Below are positions 17,357 through 25,811 of a DNA stretch of 64,000 nucleotides, piece after piece. Position numbers and translations under genes: made by a program. Under the pieces are notes generated by a model, which saw nothing but the letters and a program-made list of their open reading frames with translations, was not told the DNA's origin and searched no databases. Each line of letters starts with the position of its first letter. Within the stretch, counting starts at the first letter, position 1. Origin of the DNA: Aeromonas lacus (GTDB taxonomy: Bacteria; Pseudomonadota; Gammaproteobacteria; Enterobacterales; Aeromonadaceae); NCBI RefSeq assembly GCF_000764665.1, contig NZ_JRGM01000032.1, forward strand, positions 1 through 64,000, in the 5' to 3' direction.

Positions 17357-17384
17357 ATTATACGTGGCTTTGTAGATTACGCAA
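17357..17384 (-). promoter_or_regulatory. Predicted csp promoter with long 5' leader
   Basis: On the minus strand a perfect -10 TATAAT lies at 17362-17357, with a weaker -35 (TTGCGT, 17384-17379) 16 nt upstream. The implied leader to the ATG is about 135 nt and is AU-rich. Long leaders regulate mRNA folding and stability of cspA-type genes at low temperature; that role here is inference. Confidence 0.6.
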
Positions 17385-17390
17385 ACAAAT

Positions 17391-17417
17391 TTGTGCCCTG
17401 CCAACGGCAGGGCACAA
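17391..17417 (-). terminator. Terminator of the 2-oxoacid dehydrogenase operon
   Basis: TTGTGCCCTGCC-AAC-GGCAGGGCACAA: a perfect 12-bp stem 3 nt after the E2 stop codon. On the minus strand it is followed by ATTTGTTT. Confidence 0.8.
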
Positions 17418-17420
17418 CCG

Positions 17421-18521
17421 TTACAGGGTCGGCGCTTCCAGCGCTTGTACCAGTGCCTTGAGGAAGCGTGCCGCCTCGCCGCCGGTACAGGCTCTGTGGT
17501 CAAATGTCATCGACAGCGGCAACGCCCTGACGGGGCGTGCTTCACCATGGATGAACACCACTTTCTCGAACAGCTTGCCTGCCCCTATGATGGCCACCTG
17601 CGGCGGTGTCACGATGGGGCTGGCATAGCGACCCGCGATGGCGCCGAAGTTGGTGAGCGTAATAGTCGCCCCCTGCAACATCTCGCGCGGCACGGCGCGC
17701 GCCTTCACATCGGCGATCATCCGATCCAACCCTTGGCGCAGATCGGTTCCCTCCCGCTCTGCCACGTTCTCCATCACCGGCACATAGAGGCCATGCTTGG
17801 AATCCACCGCAATGGCCACATTGACCTCTTTAAACAGCCGCCGTGATAGAGTTTCACCATCAAACCAGGCGTTCATCGAGGGCTCAGCGCAGCACGCCAC
17901 GCCAATGGCCTTGATAAGGCGCACCGTCACATCCTCATCAGGGCGCCAGTGACGCAAATCCACCTCGTCGGTAATGCTGACCGGCACCACCGTCTGATGA
18001 GAAAGCTCCATCGCCTTGGCCATGGCCCGTCGTGACCCTTTGAGGAACTCGTTGCCGCTACTTTGCTGAGCTTCGAATGCCTGCTGCACATCCAGCTCGG
18101 TCACCATGCCGCCGCTGCCACTCCCCTTAATCCGGTCGATATCCAGACCCAATTTTTGTGCCAGCAGTCGCACGGCTGGCATGGCTTGCACCAGTGCGCC
18201 ACCGGGGGCAATTGCCCCCACCACAAAGTGATCCTCGATATGCTGCTGATGGGCGCTCACCTTGCCCACCACGGTGCCATCATCCTCACCCCCCTCGAAC
18301 TCCACCAGCGGCGCACCGATATGGAGGATATCCCCCTCGGCGCCGCAGAGACGGGCGATCACCCCGGCCACCGGAGAGGGTACATCCACCAGCGCCTTGG
18401 CCGTTTCCACCGACAACAGCACCTGATCGACCTCGACGGTATCACCGGCACTCACCTTCCACTCAACGATCTCGGCTTCGGCCAGTCCTTCACCCAGATC
18501 CGGTAATTTGAAAAATTTCAT
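17421..18521 (-). CDS. bkdB: Dihydrolipoyl acyltransferase, E2 of a branched-chain-type 2-oxoacid dehydrogenase
   Basis: 366 aa from ATG, which overlaps the E1beta stop (ATGA); a GTG two codons upstream is possible. One lipoyl domain (residues 1-78) has the lipoylated lysine in E-T-A-K-A. There is one short E3/E1-binding region near 105-145 (V-R-x-L-A-x-K-L-G-x-D). The acyltransferase domain starts near 155. E2 moves the acyl group from lipoamide to CoA. The usual H-R-x-x-D-G active-site motif reads H-R-A-C-T-G here, so the Asp is replaced by Thr. The substrate (branched-chain or other 2-oxoacid) is inferred from operon structure. Confidence 0.85.
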   Translation of the reverse strand: MKFFKLPDLGEGLAEAEIVEWKVSAGDTVEVDQVLLSVETAKALVDVPSPVAGVIARLCGAEGDILHIGAPLVEFEGGEDDGTVVGKVSAHQQHIEDHFVVGAIAPGGALVQAMPAVRLLAQKLGLDIDRIKGSGSGGMVTELDVQQAFEAQQSSGNEFLKGSRRAMAKAMELSHQTVVPVSITDEVDLRHWRPDEDVTVRLIKAIGVACCAEPSMNAWFDGETLSRRLFKEVNVAIAVDSKHGLYVPVMENVAEREGTDLRQGLDRMIADVKARAVPREMLQGATITLTNFGAIAGRYASPIVTPPQVAIIGAGKLFEKVVFIHGEARPVRALPLSMTFDHRACTGGEAARFLKALVQALEAPTL

Positions 18522-19504
18522 AGCCACTGGTTCTCCATCAGCTGGTGAGCGGCATAGGCGATATCCTGCTCGGTAATGAGGTAATACGCTTCGTTGCGAT
18601 AGTAGGGAACGGCGGCATCCACGCCGGTCAGCCGCTTGGGGGGCGCTTTGAGGCTAGGAAGTGCCTGCTCGGTCACCCGCGCCACAATTTCGGCACCGAC
18701 GCCGAAGCTACCGCACGCCTCGTGCACCACCAGCAGTCGGCCGGTCTTGCGCACCGAGGTAAGGATGGTCTCCATATCCAGCGGCTTGATGGTGGCCAGA
18801 TCCAGCACCTCGCACTGGATATCCTGCTCGGCCAGCAGGTTCGCCGCCCGCATCACCTCCTGAATGCAAGCCCCCCAGGCCACTACCGTGATATCCCGGC
18901 CCGGGCGCAGGGTGAAACAGACATCCAGCGGCAAGCCGATACCGTCATCCACCACCTCGGATTTCATCGAGCGGTAGATGCGATCCGGTTCGAAAAACAT
19001 CACGGGATCCGGATCGCGGATGGCCGAGAGCAGCAGGCCATAAGCACGCCTCGGGCTGGAGGGGATCACCACCCGCAGCCCCGGAATATGGGCAAACAGC
19101 GCCTCAACGCTCTCGCTGTGATGCTCAGGCGAGTGAATGCCCGCGCCATAAGGGGAACGATAGACGAGGGGACAGGAGAGGCGGCCACGGGTACGGTTTC
19201 GCATCCGCGCCGCCTGACAGATGATCTGCTCCATCCCGGGGAAGATGAAGCCCTGAAACTGGAACTCCGCCACCGGCTTGAGCCCCTGGGTCGCCATGCC
19301 GACCGCCACCCCGGCGATCAATCCCTCGGCCAGCGGTGTGTCGATCACCCGCTTGAAACCGAACTTGTCGCGCAAGCCCACTGTGGCGCGAAACACCCCG
19401 CCATTGACCCCCACATCCTCGCCCAGTACCACCACATCCGGGTCGTGCTCCATCTCGTAGTGAAGGGCCATGTTGACCGCTTCCAGCAAACTGATCTCAC
19501 TCAT
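18518..19504 (-). CDS. bkdA2: 2-oxoacid dehydrogenase E1 component, beta subunit
   Basis: 328 aa, normal for E1beta. Transketolase-type pyrimidine-binding domain at residues 4-180 (E-D-V-G-V-N-G-G-V-F-R near 28, D-T-P-L-A-E near 57) and C-terminal domain (V-V-H-E-A near 258). It pairs with the E1alpha gene upstream to make the heterotetrameric thiamine-diphosphate enzyme that decarboxylates the 2-oxoacid. It overlaps E1alpha by 8 bases and E2 by 4, so the three are translated together. Confidence 0.9.
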   Translation of the reverse strand: MSEISLLEAVNMALHYEMEHDPDVVVLGEDVGVNGGVFRATVGLRDKFGFKRVIDTPLAEGLIAGVAVGMATQGLKPVAEFQFQGFIFPGMEQIICQAARMRNRTRGRLSCPLVYRSPYGAGIHSPEHHSESVEALFAHIPGLRVVIPSSPRRAYGLLLSAIRDPDPVMFFEPDRIYRSMKSEVVDDGIGLPLDVCFTLRPGRDITVVAWGACIQEVMRAANLLAEQDIQCEVLDLATIKPLDMETILTSVRKTGRLLVVHEACGSFGVGAEIVARVTEQALPSLKAPPKRLTGVDAAVPYYRNEAYYLITEQDIAYAAHQLMENQWL

Positions 19505-20585
19505 GGCCAGCCTCCTGTTTCATCCCCTTGGCAATCACTCGCTCACGCTGGGACAGCAGTTCGGCGGGCAGGCTGGCATAGTGATAATCGAGCATCGCCT
19601 CCGGCGGCTGGGGCGCCATCGCCTCATAACGGGCGACCGCCTGCTCTACCTCTCGGGCGGCCTCCGCCAGCAGGCTCTGCTCCTGCTCTTCATCCCACCA
19701 CCCCTGGCTGTGCATAAACTGGCGCAGCCGCTTGACGGGCTCCTTGGCCCAGGCAGCCTCGACCTCGGCCCCGTCGCGATAGCGTGTGGCATCGTCAGCC
19801 GTGGTGTGATCGCCGAGGCGATAGCTGACCGCTTCGATCAGGGTCGGTCCCTTGCCGCTGCGGGCCCGCTCAACGGCACTGCGAGCGGCATCGTAGACAG
19901 CGACCACATCATTGCCATCCACCTGCAGGCTGCGCACCCCGGCACCAATCCCCTTCTGGGCCAGCGTAGGAGCGCTCGATTGCAACTTGCGTGGCACCGA
20001 GATGGCCCACTGGTTGTTGTTGACTATGATGACCATCGGCAGGTGCCAGACACCGGCGCAGTTGAGCCCCTCCAGAAAATCTCCCTTGGAGGTGCCGCCG
20101 TCGCCGATGGTGACCACGGCGACGCGCGGTTGATTACGCAGTTTGAAGGCGGACGCAATGCCACAGGCGTGGGTGATCTGGGTGGCGATGGGGACGCAGA
20201 TGGGGAGATCTTCAGAGGGAGTCCCATCAGGTTTGAGAAAATAACTGCCCCGCTCGTCACCACCCCAATATTGCAGGTTCTTCTCCATCGGCACGCCCCG
20301 CACATAGAGGGTGGGCATGTCCCGATAGTAGGGGACGTAGACATCCTGCGGCTGCATGGCGAGACCAATGCCAATCCCCACGGCTTCTGCGCCGAGATGG
20401 GAGGGAAAAGTACCGAGTTTGCCGGTTCGTTGCAGCGCTATCGCTTTTTTGTCATAGCTGCGCACCATCACCATATTGCGGTAGAAAGTGTGCAGTATCG
20501 CCTTGTCCAGCCAGGTCGGTAAGGTGGCGACCGGGCACCCTTCCGCATCGAGGTAACGAAGGAAAGGGATGTCGACATGGGTCAT
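19497..20585 (-). CDS. bkdA1: 2-oxoacid dehydrogenase E1 component, alpha subunit
   Basis: 362 aa. The ATG has AAGGAG six bases upstream. The thiamine-diphosphate motif is G-D-G-G-T-S-K-G-D-F ending in V-N-N-N-Q (residues about 170-205). The phosphorylation-loop-like Y-R-x-G-D-H-T-T-A-D-D-A-T-R-Y-R near 270 is characteristic of branched-chain-type E1alpha. The order E1alpha-E1beta-E2 without lpd suggests the E3 subunit is supplied by another lpd gene. Branched-chain 2-oxoacids are the likeliest substrates; pyruvate or acetoin cannot be excluded. Confidence 0.88.
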   Translation of the reverse strand: MTHVDIPFLRYLDAEGCPVATLPTWLDKAILHTFYRNMVMVRSYDKKAIALQRTGKLGTFPSHLGAEAVGIGIGLAMQPQDVYVPYYRDMPTLYVRGVPMEKNLQYWGGDERGSYFLKPDGTPSEDLPICVPIATQITHACGIASAFKLRNQPRVAVVTIGDGGTSKGDFLEGLNCAGVWHLPMVIIVNNNQWAISVPRKLQSSAPTLAQKGIGAGVRSLQVDGNDVVAVYDAARSAVERARSGKGPTLIEAVSYRLGDHTTADDATRYRDGAEVEAAWAKEPVKRLRQFMHSQGWWDEEQEQSLLAEAAREVEQAVARYEAMAPQPPEAMLDYHYASLPAELLSQRERVIAKGMKQEAGHE

Positions 20586-20794
20586 AACTGGCTCCTTGCC
20601 GTTGTAGGCGTCACCGATGCTGGTGACACTTAGATGTAAATACCTTGTTAAATAAAAAGCAAAGACATTTACTCAGGTAAGACCAGTAGAAACTTCTTTA
20701 AAGTAGCGAAGGAGCTGAATTTTCGGCGATGATAGACAAGGTATGCCGTAAATGGTGCAACTTTGCAGTGCTGAAGACAGGATGCCAAATATTG

Positions 20795-20814
20795 AAAAGG
20801 GGAGCCTGCTCCCC
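20795..20814 (-). terminator. Terminator of the siderophore operon
   Basis: On the minus strand GGGGAG-CAGG-CTCCCC followed by TTTT, 22 nt after the stop of the last operon gene. It separates the siderophore operon from the bkd promoter region (20586-20794), where no strong promoter stood out. Confidence 0.75.
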
Positions 20815-20836
20815 CTTCTGTTACTTCAATCAGCAG

Positions 20837-21700
20837 TTACGCCAGCCACTGTTGCAGCTGGCGGGCCATGCCAACTGGCAGCAGGTGAACGCGGCTCAGC
20901 AAGTGGCTACGCCAGGGATCTGCCAGCAAGGTGGGGCAAATTCGCATCTCCCGCCCCCTGTCAGCCACGCGCACCAGCCGATCGATGAGAGTCTCCAGCG
21001 GCGGATGCGCCGGCCAATGGGGATAGAGGTCGGCAGTCGTGATACCTGCTAGTTCGCATAGCCTCTCCTCTTCCCCCTGCTCATCAACCATTGGCCAGGG
21101 GTGAAGCACATGCAGCCAACCCGGCCGTGCTACCTCCAGCAACTTGCCCAGCGTCGGCTGAGCAAAGTGGGGATCTCCTGCGGCTTTGAGCAGATGACGT
21201 GCTCCCGCCAGCACCACCACGCCGCGGGCGGGAAGTGCAAGAAGATAGTCGGCCAGTGCCTGATCCCGCCCCCTGTTGTATTGCTGCCACAGCTCCGGGT
21301 TCATCTCCTGCCACTCGAATAAGGGCTCGCAGAGATGCACCCGCAGCCGCACATGTTCAGGACGCGCCAGATTGCTCTGGCGCAGGGCAGCGAAGAGAGC
21401 TGGAAACTCGGGGGCCATCCAGGCGGGAAAGGCGCAGGAGTCGAGCCAGACCGGATAGAGCCGCGCCAACGTCAGCGGCTCCCCCTGCCAGCTCTCCTCC
21501 CCCGCCAGCCAGGCATCGAGCAAGCCCTGATGGCGGCGGTTGCCGCACTCCAGCACCAGGTCGGTCATTATTCCCCAGAGCGCCGGATCGCACAGCCAGG
21601 CGTGCTGGCGCCGGATAAAATCCGGGTGCCAGTGCGGCTCCCCCAGCCCCACCAGCTTGCCCGCCAGCAAGGCCTCACGGATGGCGGCAACCGGGGTCAT
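20837..21700 (-). CDS. EreA/ChaN-like protein of unknown function in the siderophore operon
   Basis: 287 aa. The ATG overlaps the entF stop (ATGA), so it is translated with the NRPS. Near residue 18 it has G-L-G-E-P-H-W-H, and near 165-175 V-V-V-L-A-G-A-R-H-L. Two spaced Glu-x-His and Gly-x-x-His elements of this kind mark the erythromycin-esterase/ChaN/TraB fold, which includes metal-independent esterases and haem-binding proteins. It has no signal peptide. The operon position suggests work on the siderophore or its iron complex. The family call is tentative. Confidence 0.55.
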   Translation of the reverse strand: MTPVAAIREALLAGKLVGLGEPHWHPDFIRRQHAWLCDPALWGIMTDLVLECGNRRHQGLLDAWLAGEESWQGEPLTLARLYPVWLDSCAFPAWMAPEFPALFAALRQSNLARPEHVRLRVHLCEPLFEWQEMNPELWQQYNRGRDQALADYLLALPARGVVVLAGARHLLKAAGDPHFAQPTLGKLLEVARPGWLHVLHPWPMVDEQGEEERLCELAGITTADLYPHWPAHPPLETLIDRLVRVADRGREMRICPTLLADPWRSHLLSRVHLLPVGMARQLQQWLA

Positions 21701-24700
21701 GCGTCCCCCTCCTGCCGGATGTCCGGTTGTTGTCCAACCCCATCGACCCGCTCACAAATAAGGGCGCCGATCTTCGCCAGCCAGTCGGGATGCACCATCT
21801 CCTGATGCAGGCAGGGGAAGCGCTCATAGCGGATTTCCCCTTTTGTCAGCGACTCCCAGCCGCGCCCATCCAGCCAGGGCTGGCGGGAGGCTGACGCCTC
21901 GATAAAGGTCACCTCCCCGTGATAGCAGTAGTCGACTGGCTGGCGGATCAGCCGGTTGTTGTGGCCAACCAGCTCAATCATGGCGCTCACCACCTGCTCG
22001 TCGAGCATGGCCAGCGCACTCCCTTCCTCCCCCAGCCGAGCCACCACCTGGTCGCGAGTGAGGGAATCCAGCGCCTCGTCCGCAACCGCAATGCCCCCCA
22101 TCCGCAGCAGCGCATCGAGCATCCGCTGCTCATCGGGCAACGGCTGGGTCTGCCACTGCTGACAGGGGTAGGCATCGAGCAGCAGCACCATGGCCACCTC
22201 CTGTCCCTGCTCTTGCAGCATGGCGGCCATCCGGTGCACCAGCATGCCCCCGAGCGACCAGCCGAGCAGCCAGTAGGGCCCCTCGCTCTGCTGGCGGCGC
22301 AGCTCGGTCACATAGTCGAGTGCCAGCTCGTCAAAGCTGGCGGGCAACGGCGCATCCGGCTGGCAGAGCGCCCTCGCCTGCAGGGCATAGACCGCCATGT
22401 CGCCCGGCAGATGGGGTACCAGCGGCGCATAACACCAGCCGAGCCCGCCTGCGGGATGGACGCAAAAAAGGGAGGGTCCTGATGCGCCCGACTGCGCACT
22501 GGGCGCCCGTAGGGGCAACAGCATGGGCATAGCCTCCCGCTCGCCGCCAAGACGGCGCGCCAGCTGGGCGGGGCTCGGCGCTTCGAACAGGCTGGCCAGA
22601 GTGAGATCCTGTCCAAGCGACTCTTCAATGCGCACCACCAACTGTGCCGCCAGCAGGGAGTGGCCGCCGAGGGCAAAGAAGTTATCGTCGGCGCCGACCC
22701 GCGCCAGCCCCAGTACCTCGGCGAAGAGGCGGCAAAGCCGCTCCTCCAGCAGGGTTTTCGGCAGCGACTGACCCACCGCCGACGCCATATCGGGCAGCGG
22801 CAGCCCCTTGCGATCCAGCTTGCCATTGGGAGTGAGCGGCAGCTCAGCCAGAGTGACTAGGAGCCCCGGCACCATGTAGTCGGGCAAGGCGGCGCCAAGG
22901 GCAGGTGTAAGCTCGGCCAGCGTCAGATCTCTGCTATCTGCGGTCACCACATAGGCCACCAGACGGCGATCGCCGGGGGCAAATTCGGGGGCCAACACTA
23001 CCGCCTGCGCCACTCGGGGATGGCGCAGCAGCACCTGCTCGATCTCCTCCAGCTCGATGCGCTGGCCACGGATCTTCACCTGAAAATCGAGGCGCCCCAG
23101 ATACTCGATGGCGCCATCCTCGCGCCAGGCGGCCAGATCGCCGCTGCGATAGAGTCGTCCTGCCCCGAAGGGGTTGGCAATAAAGCGCTCGGCGGTGAGC
23201 TCGGGCTGGCCAAAGTAGCCATCCGCCACCTGCACGCCGCCGATCCAGAGCTCCCCCGCCACACCGGGGGGCACCGGCTGCAACCAAGGGTCGAGAATGT
23301 GGATGCAGGTATTCCAGACCGGATAGCCGATGGGCACGCTGGTTACCGCCTCGTCTGCCCTGCAGGGATACCAGGTAACATCCACCGCCGCCTCGGTCGG
23401 GCCATAGAGGTTGTGCAGGGGGGCTGAAAATGTCCCATACCAGCGCTGCACCAGATCCGCGGGCAGCGCCTCACCGGAGCAGAAGACCTGCCGCAGGGCG
23501 CGGCAACGAGCAGGCTCGGCTTGTGCGACGAAGATCTGCAGCATGGAGGGGACAAAGTGCAAGGTGGTGATCCCGGCCTGCTCAATCAGCTCGGCAAGGT
23601 AGGCGGGATCCTTGTGGCCACCCGGTTTGGCGAGCACCAGCCGCGCACCGGTCATAAAGGGCCAGAAGAACTCCCAGATGGAGACATCGAAACCGGCCGG
23701 AGTCTTTTGCAGCACCCGATCCGCCGGGCCGATGGGATACATGTGCTGCATCCAGAGCAGCCGGTTGACGATGGCGCCGTGGCTCACCACCACCCCTTTG
23801 GGCCGACCGGTAGAGCCGGAGGTGTAGATGATATAGGCCGCATCTTCCGGCCTGGGGGCTGGCAGATTGCAAGGTGCTATCGTCGCCACGTCTATCGTCG
23901 CCAGCTGCTCTGCCACACCGGGTGCATCGAGGCAGACAAGTGGCGCTGCCACATCGAGCGGCATCTGCAAGGTGCGACTGGTCAACACCAGCGCAGGATC
24001 GCTGCTGGCCAGAATGTAGCCGATCCGCTCCGCCGGATAGTCCGGGTCAACGGGTACATAGACGGCACCCACCGCCATGATTGCCTGCTGGGCGAGAATA
24101 AGCTCGGGAGAGCGCGGGCTCACCACCGCCACCCGACAACCGGGGCCCACGCCCCTCCCTGCCAGATAGCTGGCCAGCTGGCGGGTGCGCTGGCGCAGCT
24201 CGGCCACACTCCAACGCTCGGCGCCACACTCCAGCGCGATGGCACTCTGATCTGCCGCCGCCAGCCCCTCGGCCAGCAGTGCGCTCAGGGTGGTGGTCGG
24301 CAACGGATGGTCGGTTTGGTTCCAGCGCGCCAGCTCAGCCTGCTCGCAAGGCAGTAACAGCGGCAAACGCACTGCCAGGGCCTCATCATCAGCCTCACTC
24401 CAGGCCGCCAGATAGGCGACCAGTCGGGCCAGATGACGTTCACTCTCCTGTTGGCTGAAGCGCCCCTGATGTGCTTCGAGGGTCAGGGTCATAGCGCCTG
24501 CCTCCTCGGCAAAGTAGAAGGCGCACTCCTCCACCGGCCCCGCCGCCAGTACCTGCACCTCACCACAAACCTGGTTGCGCCCTTCACCAAAGCTGAGGGT
24601 GCGGGCAAAGGGCATCAGATTGACCTGAGGGCCAAACAGCGGCTGGCCCGGCTGACGCTGCTGCAACCACTCCTGACGGCAGCCCTGATGACGGCGCAGG

Positions 24701-25686
24701 GCGGCAAATTGCCGCTCGACCTGTGCCAGCAACTCTCCTACCCGGCTGGTGCCACTCAGCTCGATGCGCAGGGGCACCACATTGACCTTCATGCAGGGGG
24801 TATCGGCCGCCGCTGAGCCCAGCCGCCCCATCAGCGGAATACCCAGCACTACCTCGCCAGCACCGCTCATCCGCTGCACATAGCTGGCCACTGCTGCCAG
24901 CAGCAGGCTGTAGGGGTGACAGGCCGAGCGACTCGCCCGCCCTACCAGTGCCTGCCACTGGCGGCTAGCAAGCCGCTGCTCAAGACGATAAGTGGGGCCC
25001 GGCCCTTGCGCCGGACGGCGGGAGAGCGACGCAGGGCTCTCCACCCCGGCCAGCTGCTGCACGAAGAACTCGCGATCCCGCGCGGAGCGCTGCGAATCCT
25101 GATAGGCCGCCTCCTCGGCCAAAAGTTCCTGCTGGGATGCATAGCGGCAGGGTGCTGGCTGCTCGCCGGCACAGAGCGCCTCATACCAACTCGCCACCCG
25201 CTGGCAGAGCAGGCTCAGGCCAAAGCCGTCGATGGCGATATGGTGCACGGCGATAAACCAGGCCCACCGCCCCTCGCCAAGGCGATAGAGGGTGGTGGCA
25301 AACAGCGGCCCCCCGGCCAGATTGAAGGGGGCGGCCAGCTGCGCACGCATCTCGGCCTGCGCGGCTGCGAGCGGATCGGCTTCGCTGCGCAGATCCCACT
25401 CGGCCAACTGCCCGCAAGCGGGATTGGCCACCATTTGCGGGCCATCGGCAGTGGCCACAAAGGCGCAGTGCAGACCGGGGATCTCGTCGATGGTCTGGCG
25501 CACTGCGCGGGTGAAATGATGGGGGGCCAGCGCCCCCTCCAGCAGCCAGTACTCGCCGGTATTGCAGGCGGGGCTTTGCGGGTATTTTTGCTGGGCAAAC
25601 CAGATGCCCGCCTGAGCGGTGGTAAGTGGCCAGCGCGGGTGATCACTACGCAGGTGGGTGGCGCGCATCGCCATTGTCTGTTCCAT
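21697..25686 (-). CDS. entF: Enterobactin synthase NRPS component EntF (C-A-T-TE)
   Basis: 1329 aa; E. coli EntF has 1293. The ATG has AAGGA nine bases upstream; a longer frame to 25761 lacks this. The condensation domain (about 20-440) has H-H-I-A-I-D-G. The adenylation domain (about 460-960) has Y-T-S-G-S-T-G-R-P-K-G and a specificity code D-V-W-H-F-S-L-V-D, identical to E. coli EntF (serine). The carrier domain has G-G-H-S-L near 1030. The thioesterase has G-W-S-L-G-G near 1160, L-L-D-A and a C-terminal His. All domains look active. It should load and cyclotrimerise DHB-serine into enterobactin. Confidence 0.93.
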   Translation of the reverse strand: MEQTMAMRATHLRSDHPRWPLTTAQAGIWFAQQKYPQSPACNTGEYWLLEGALAPHHFTRAVRQTIDEIPGLHCAFVATADGPQMVANPACGQLAEWDLRSEADPLAAAQAEMRAQLAAPFNLAGGPLFATTLYRLGEGRWAWFIAVHHIAIDGFGLSLLCQRVASWYEALCAGEQPAPCRYASQQELLAEEAAYQDSQRSARDREFFVQQLAGVESPASLSRRPAQGPGPTYRLEQRLASRQWQALVGRASRSACHPYSLLLAAVASYVQRMSGAGEVVLGIPLMGRLGSAAADTPCMKVNVVPLRIELSGTSRVGELLAQVERQFAALRRHQGCRQEWLQQRQPGQPLFGPQVNLMPFARTLSFGEGRNQVCGEVQVLAAGPVEECAFYFAEEAGAMTLTLEAHQGRFSQQESERHLARLVAYLAAWSEADDEALAVRLPLLLPCEQAELARWNQTDHPLPTTTLSALLAEGLAAADQSAIALECGAERWSVAELRQRTRQLASYLAGRGVGPGCRVAVVSPRSPELILAQQAIMAVGAVYVPVDPDYPAERIGYILASSDPALVLTSRTLQMPLDVAAPLVCLDAPGVAEQLATIDVATIAPCNLPAPRPEDAAYIIYTSGSTGRPKGVVVSHGAIVNRLLWMQHMYPIGPADRVLQKTPAGFDVSIWEFFWPFMTGARLVLAKPGGHKDPAYLAELIEQAGITTLHFVPSMLQIFVAQAEPARCRALRQVFCSGEALPADLVQRWYGTFSAPLHNLYGPTEAAVDVTWYPCRADEAVTSVPIGYPVWNTCIHILDPWLQPVPPGVAGELWIGGVQVADGYFGQPELTAERFIANPFGAGRLYRSGDLAAWREDGAIEYLGRLDFQVKIRGQRIELEEIEQVLLRHPRVAQAVVLAPEFAPGDRRLVAYVVTADSRDLTLAELTPALGAALPDYMVPGLLVTLAELPLTPNGKLDRKGLPLPDMASAVGQSLPKTLLEERLCRLFAEVLGLARVGADDNFFALGGHSLLAAQLVVRIEESLGQDLTLASLFEAPSPAQLARRLGGEREAMPMLLPLRAPSAQSGASGPSLFCVHPAGGLGWCYAPLVPHLPGDMAVYALQARALCQPDAPLPASFDELALDYVTELRRQQSEGPYWLLGWSLGGMLVHRMAAMLQEQGQEVAMVLLLDAYPCQQWQTQPLPDEQRMLDALLRMGGIAVADEALDSLTRDQVVARLGEEGSALAMLDEQVVSAMIELVGHNNRLIRQPVDYCYHGEVTFIEASASRQPWLDGRGWESLTKGEIRYERFPCLHQEMVHPDWLAKIGALICERVDGVGQQPDIRQEGDA

Positions 25687-25711
25687 GGGAATGTCCTTGC
25701 GCAAACATCGA

Positions 25712-25737
25712 GCGAGCAGTGACTTGCCCCTGCTCGC
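25712..25737 (-). promoter_or_regulatory. Hairpin just upstream of entF
   Basis: GCGAGCAG (25712-25719), ten-base loop, CTGCTCGC (25730-25737): an 8-bp perfect stem ending 25 nt before the entF ATG. It could affect entF translation or protect a processed transcript. Confidence 0.45.
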
Positions 25738-25744
25738 ATGGCTG

Positions 25745-25769
25745 AAAAGCGAGGAGGCCAAGCCTCCTC
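25745..25769 (-). terminator. Terminator-like hairpin between entA and entF
   Basis: On the minus strand GAGGAGGC-TTG-GCCTCCTC-GCTTTTC: an 8-bp GC-rich stem followed by a short T run, in the only large gap (125 nt) of the operon. It may lower entF expression relative to entCEBA, or precede a separate entF promoter. Confidence 0.6.
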
Positions 25770-25811
25770 CATAAAGAGAGTGTCACGCCTGCCAGATTGG
25801 CAGCGCACGGG

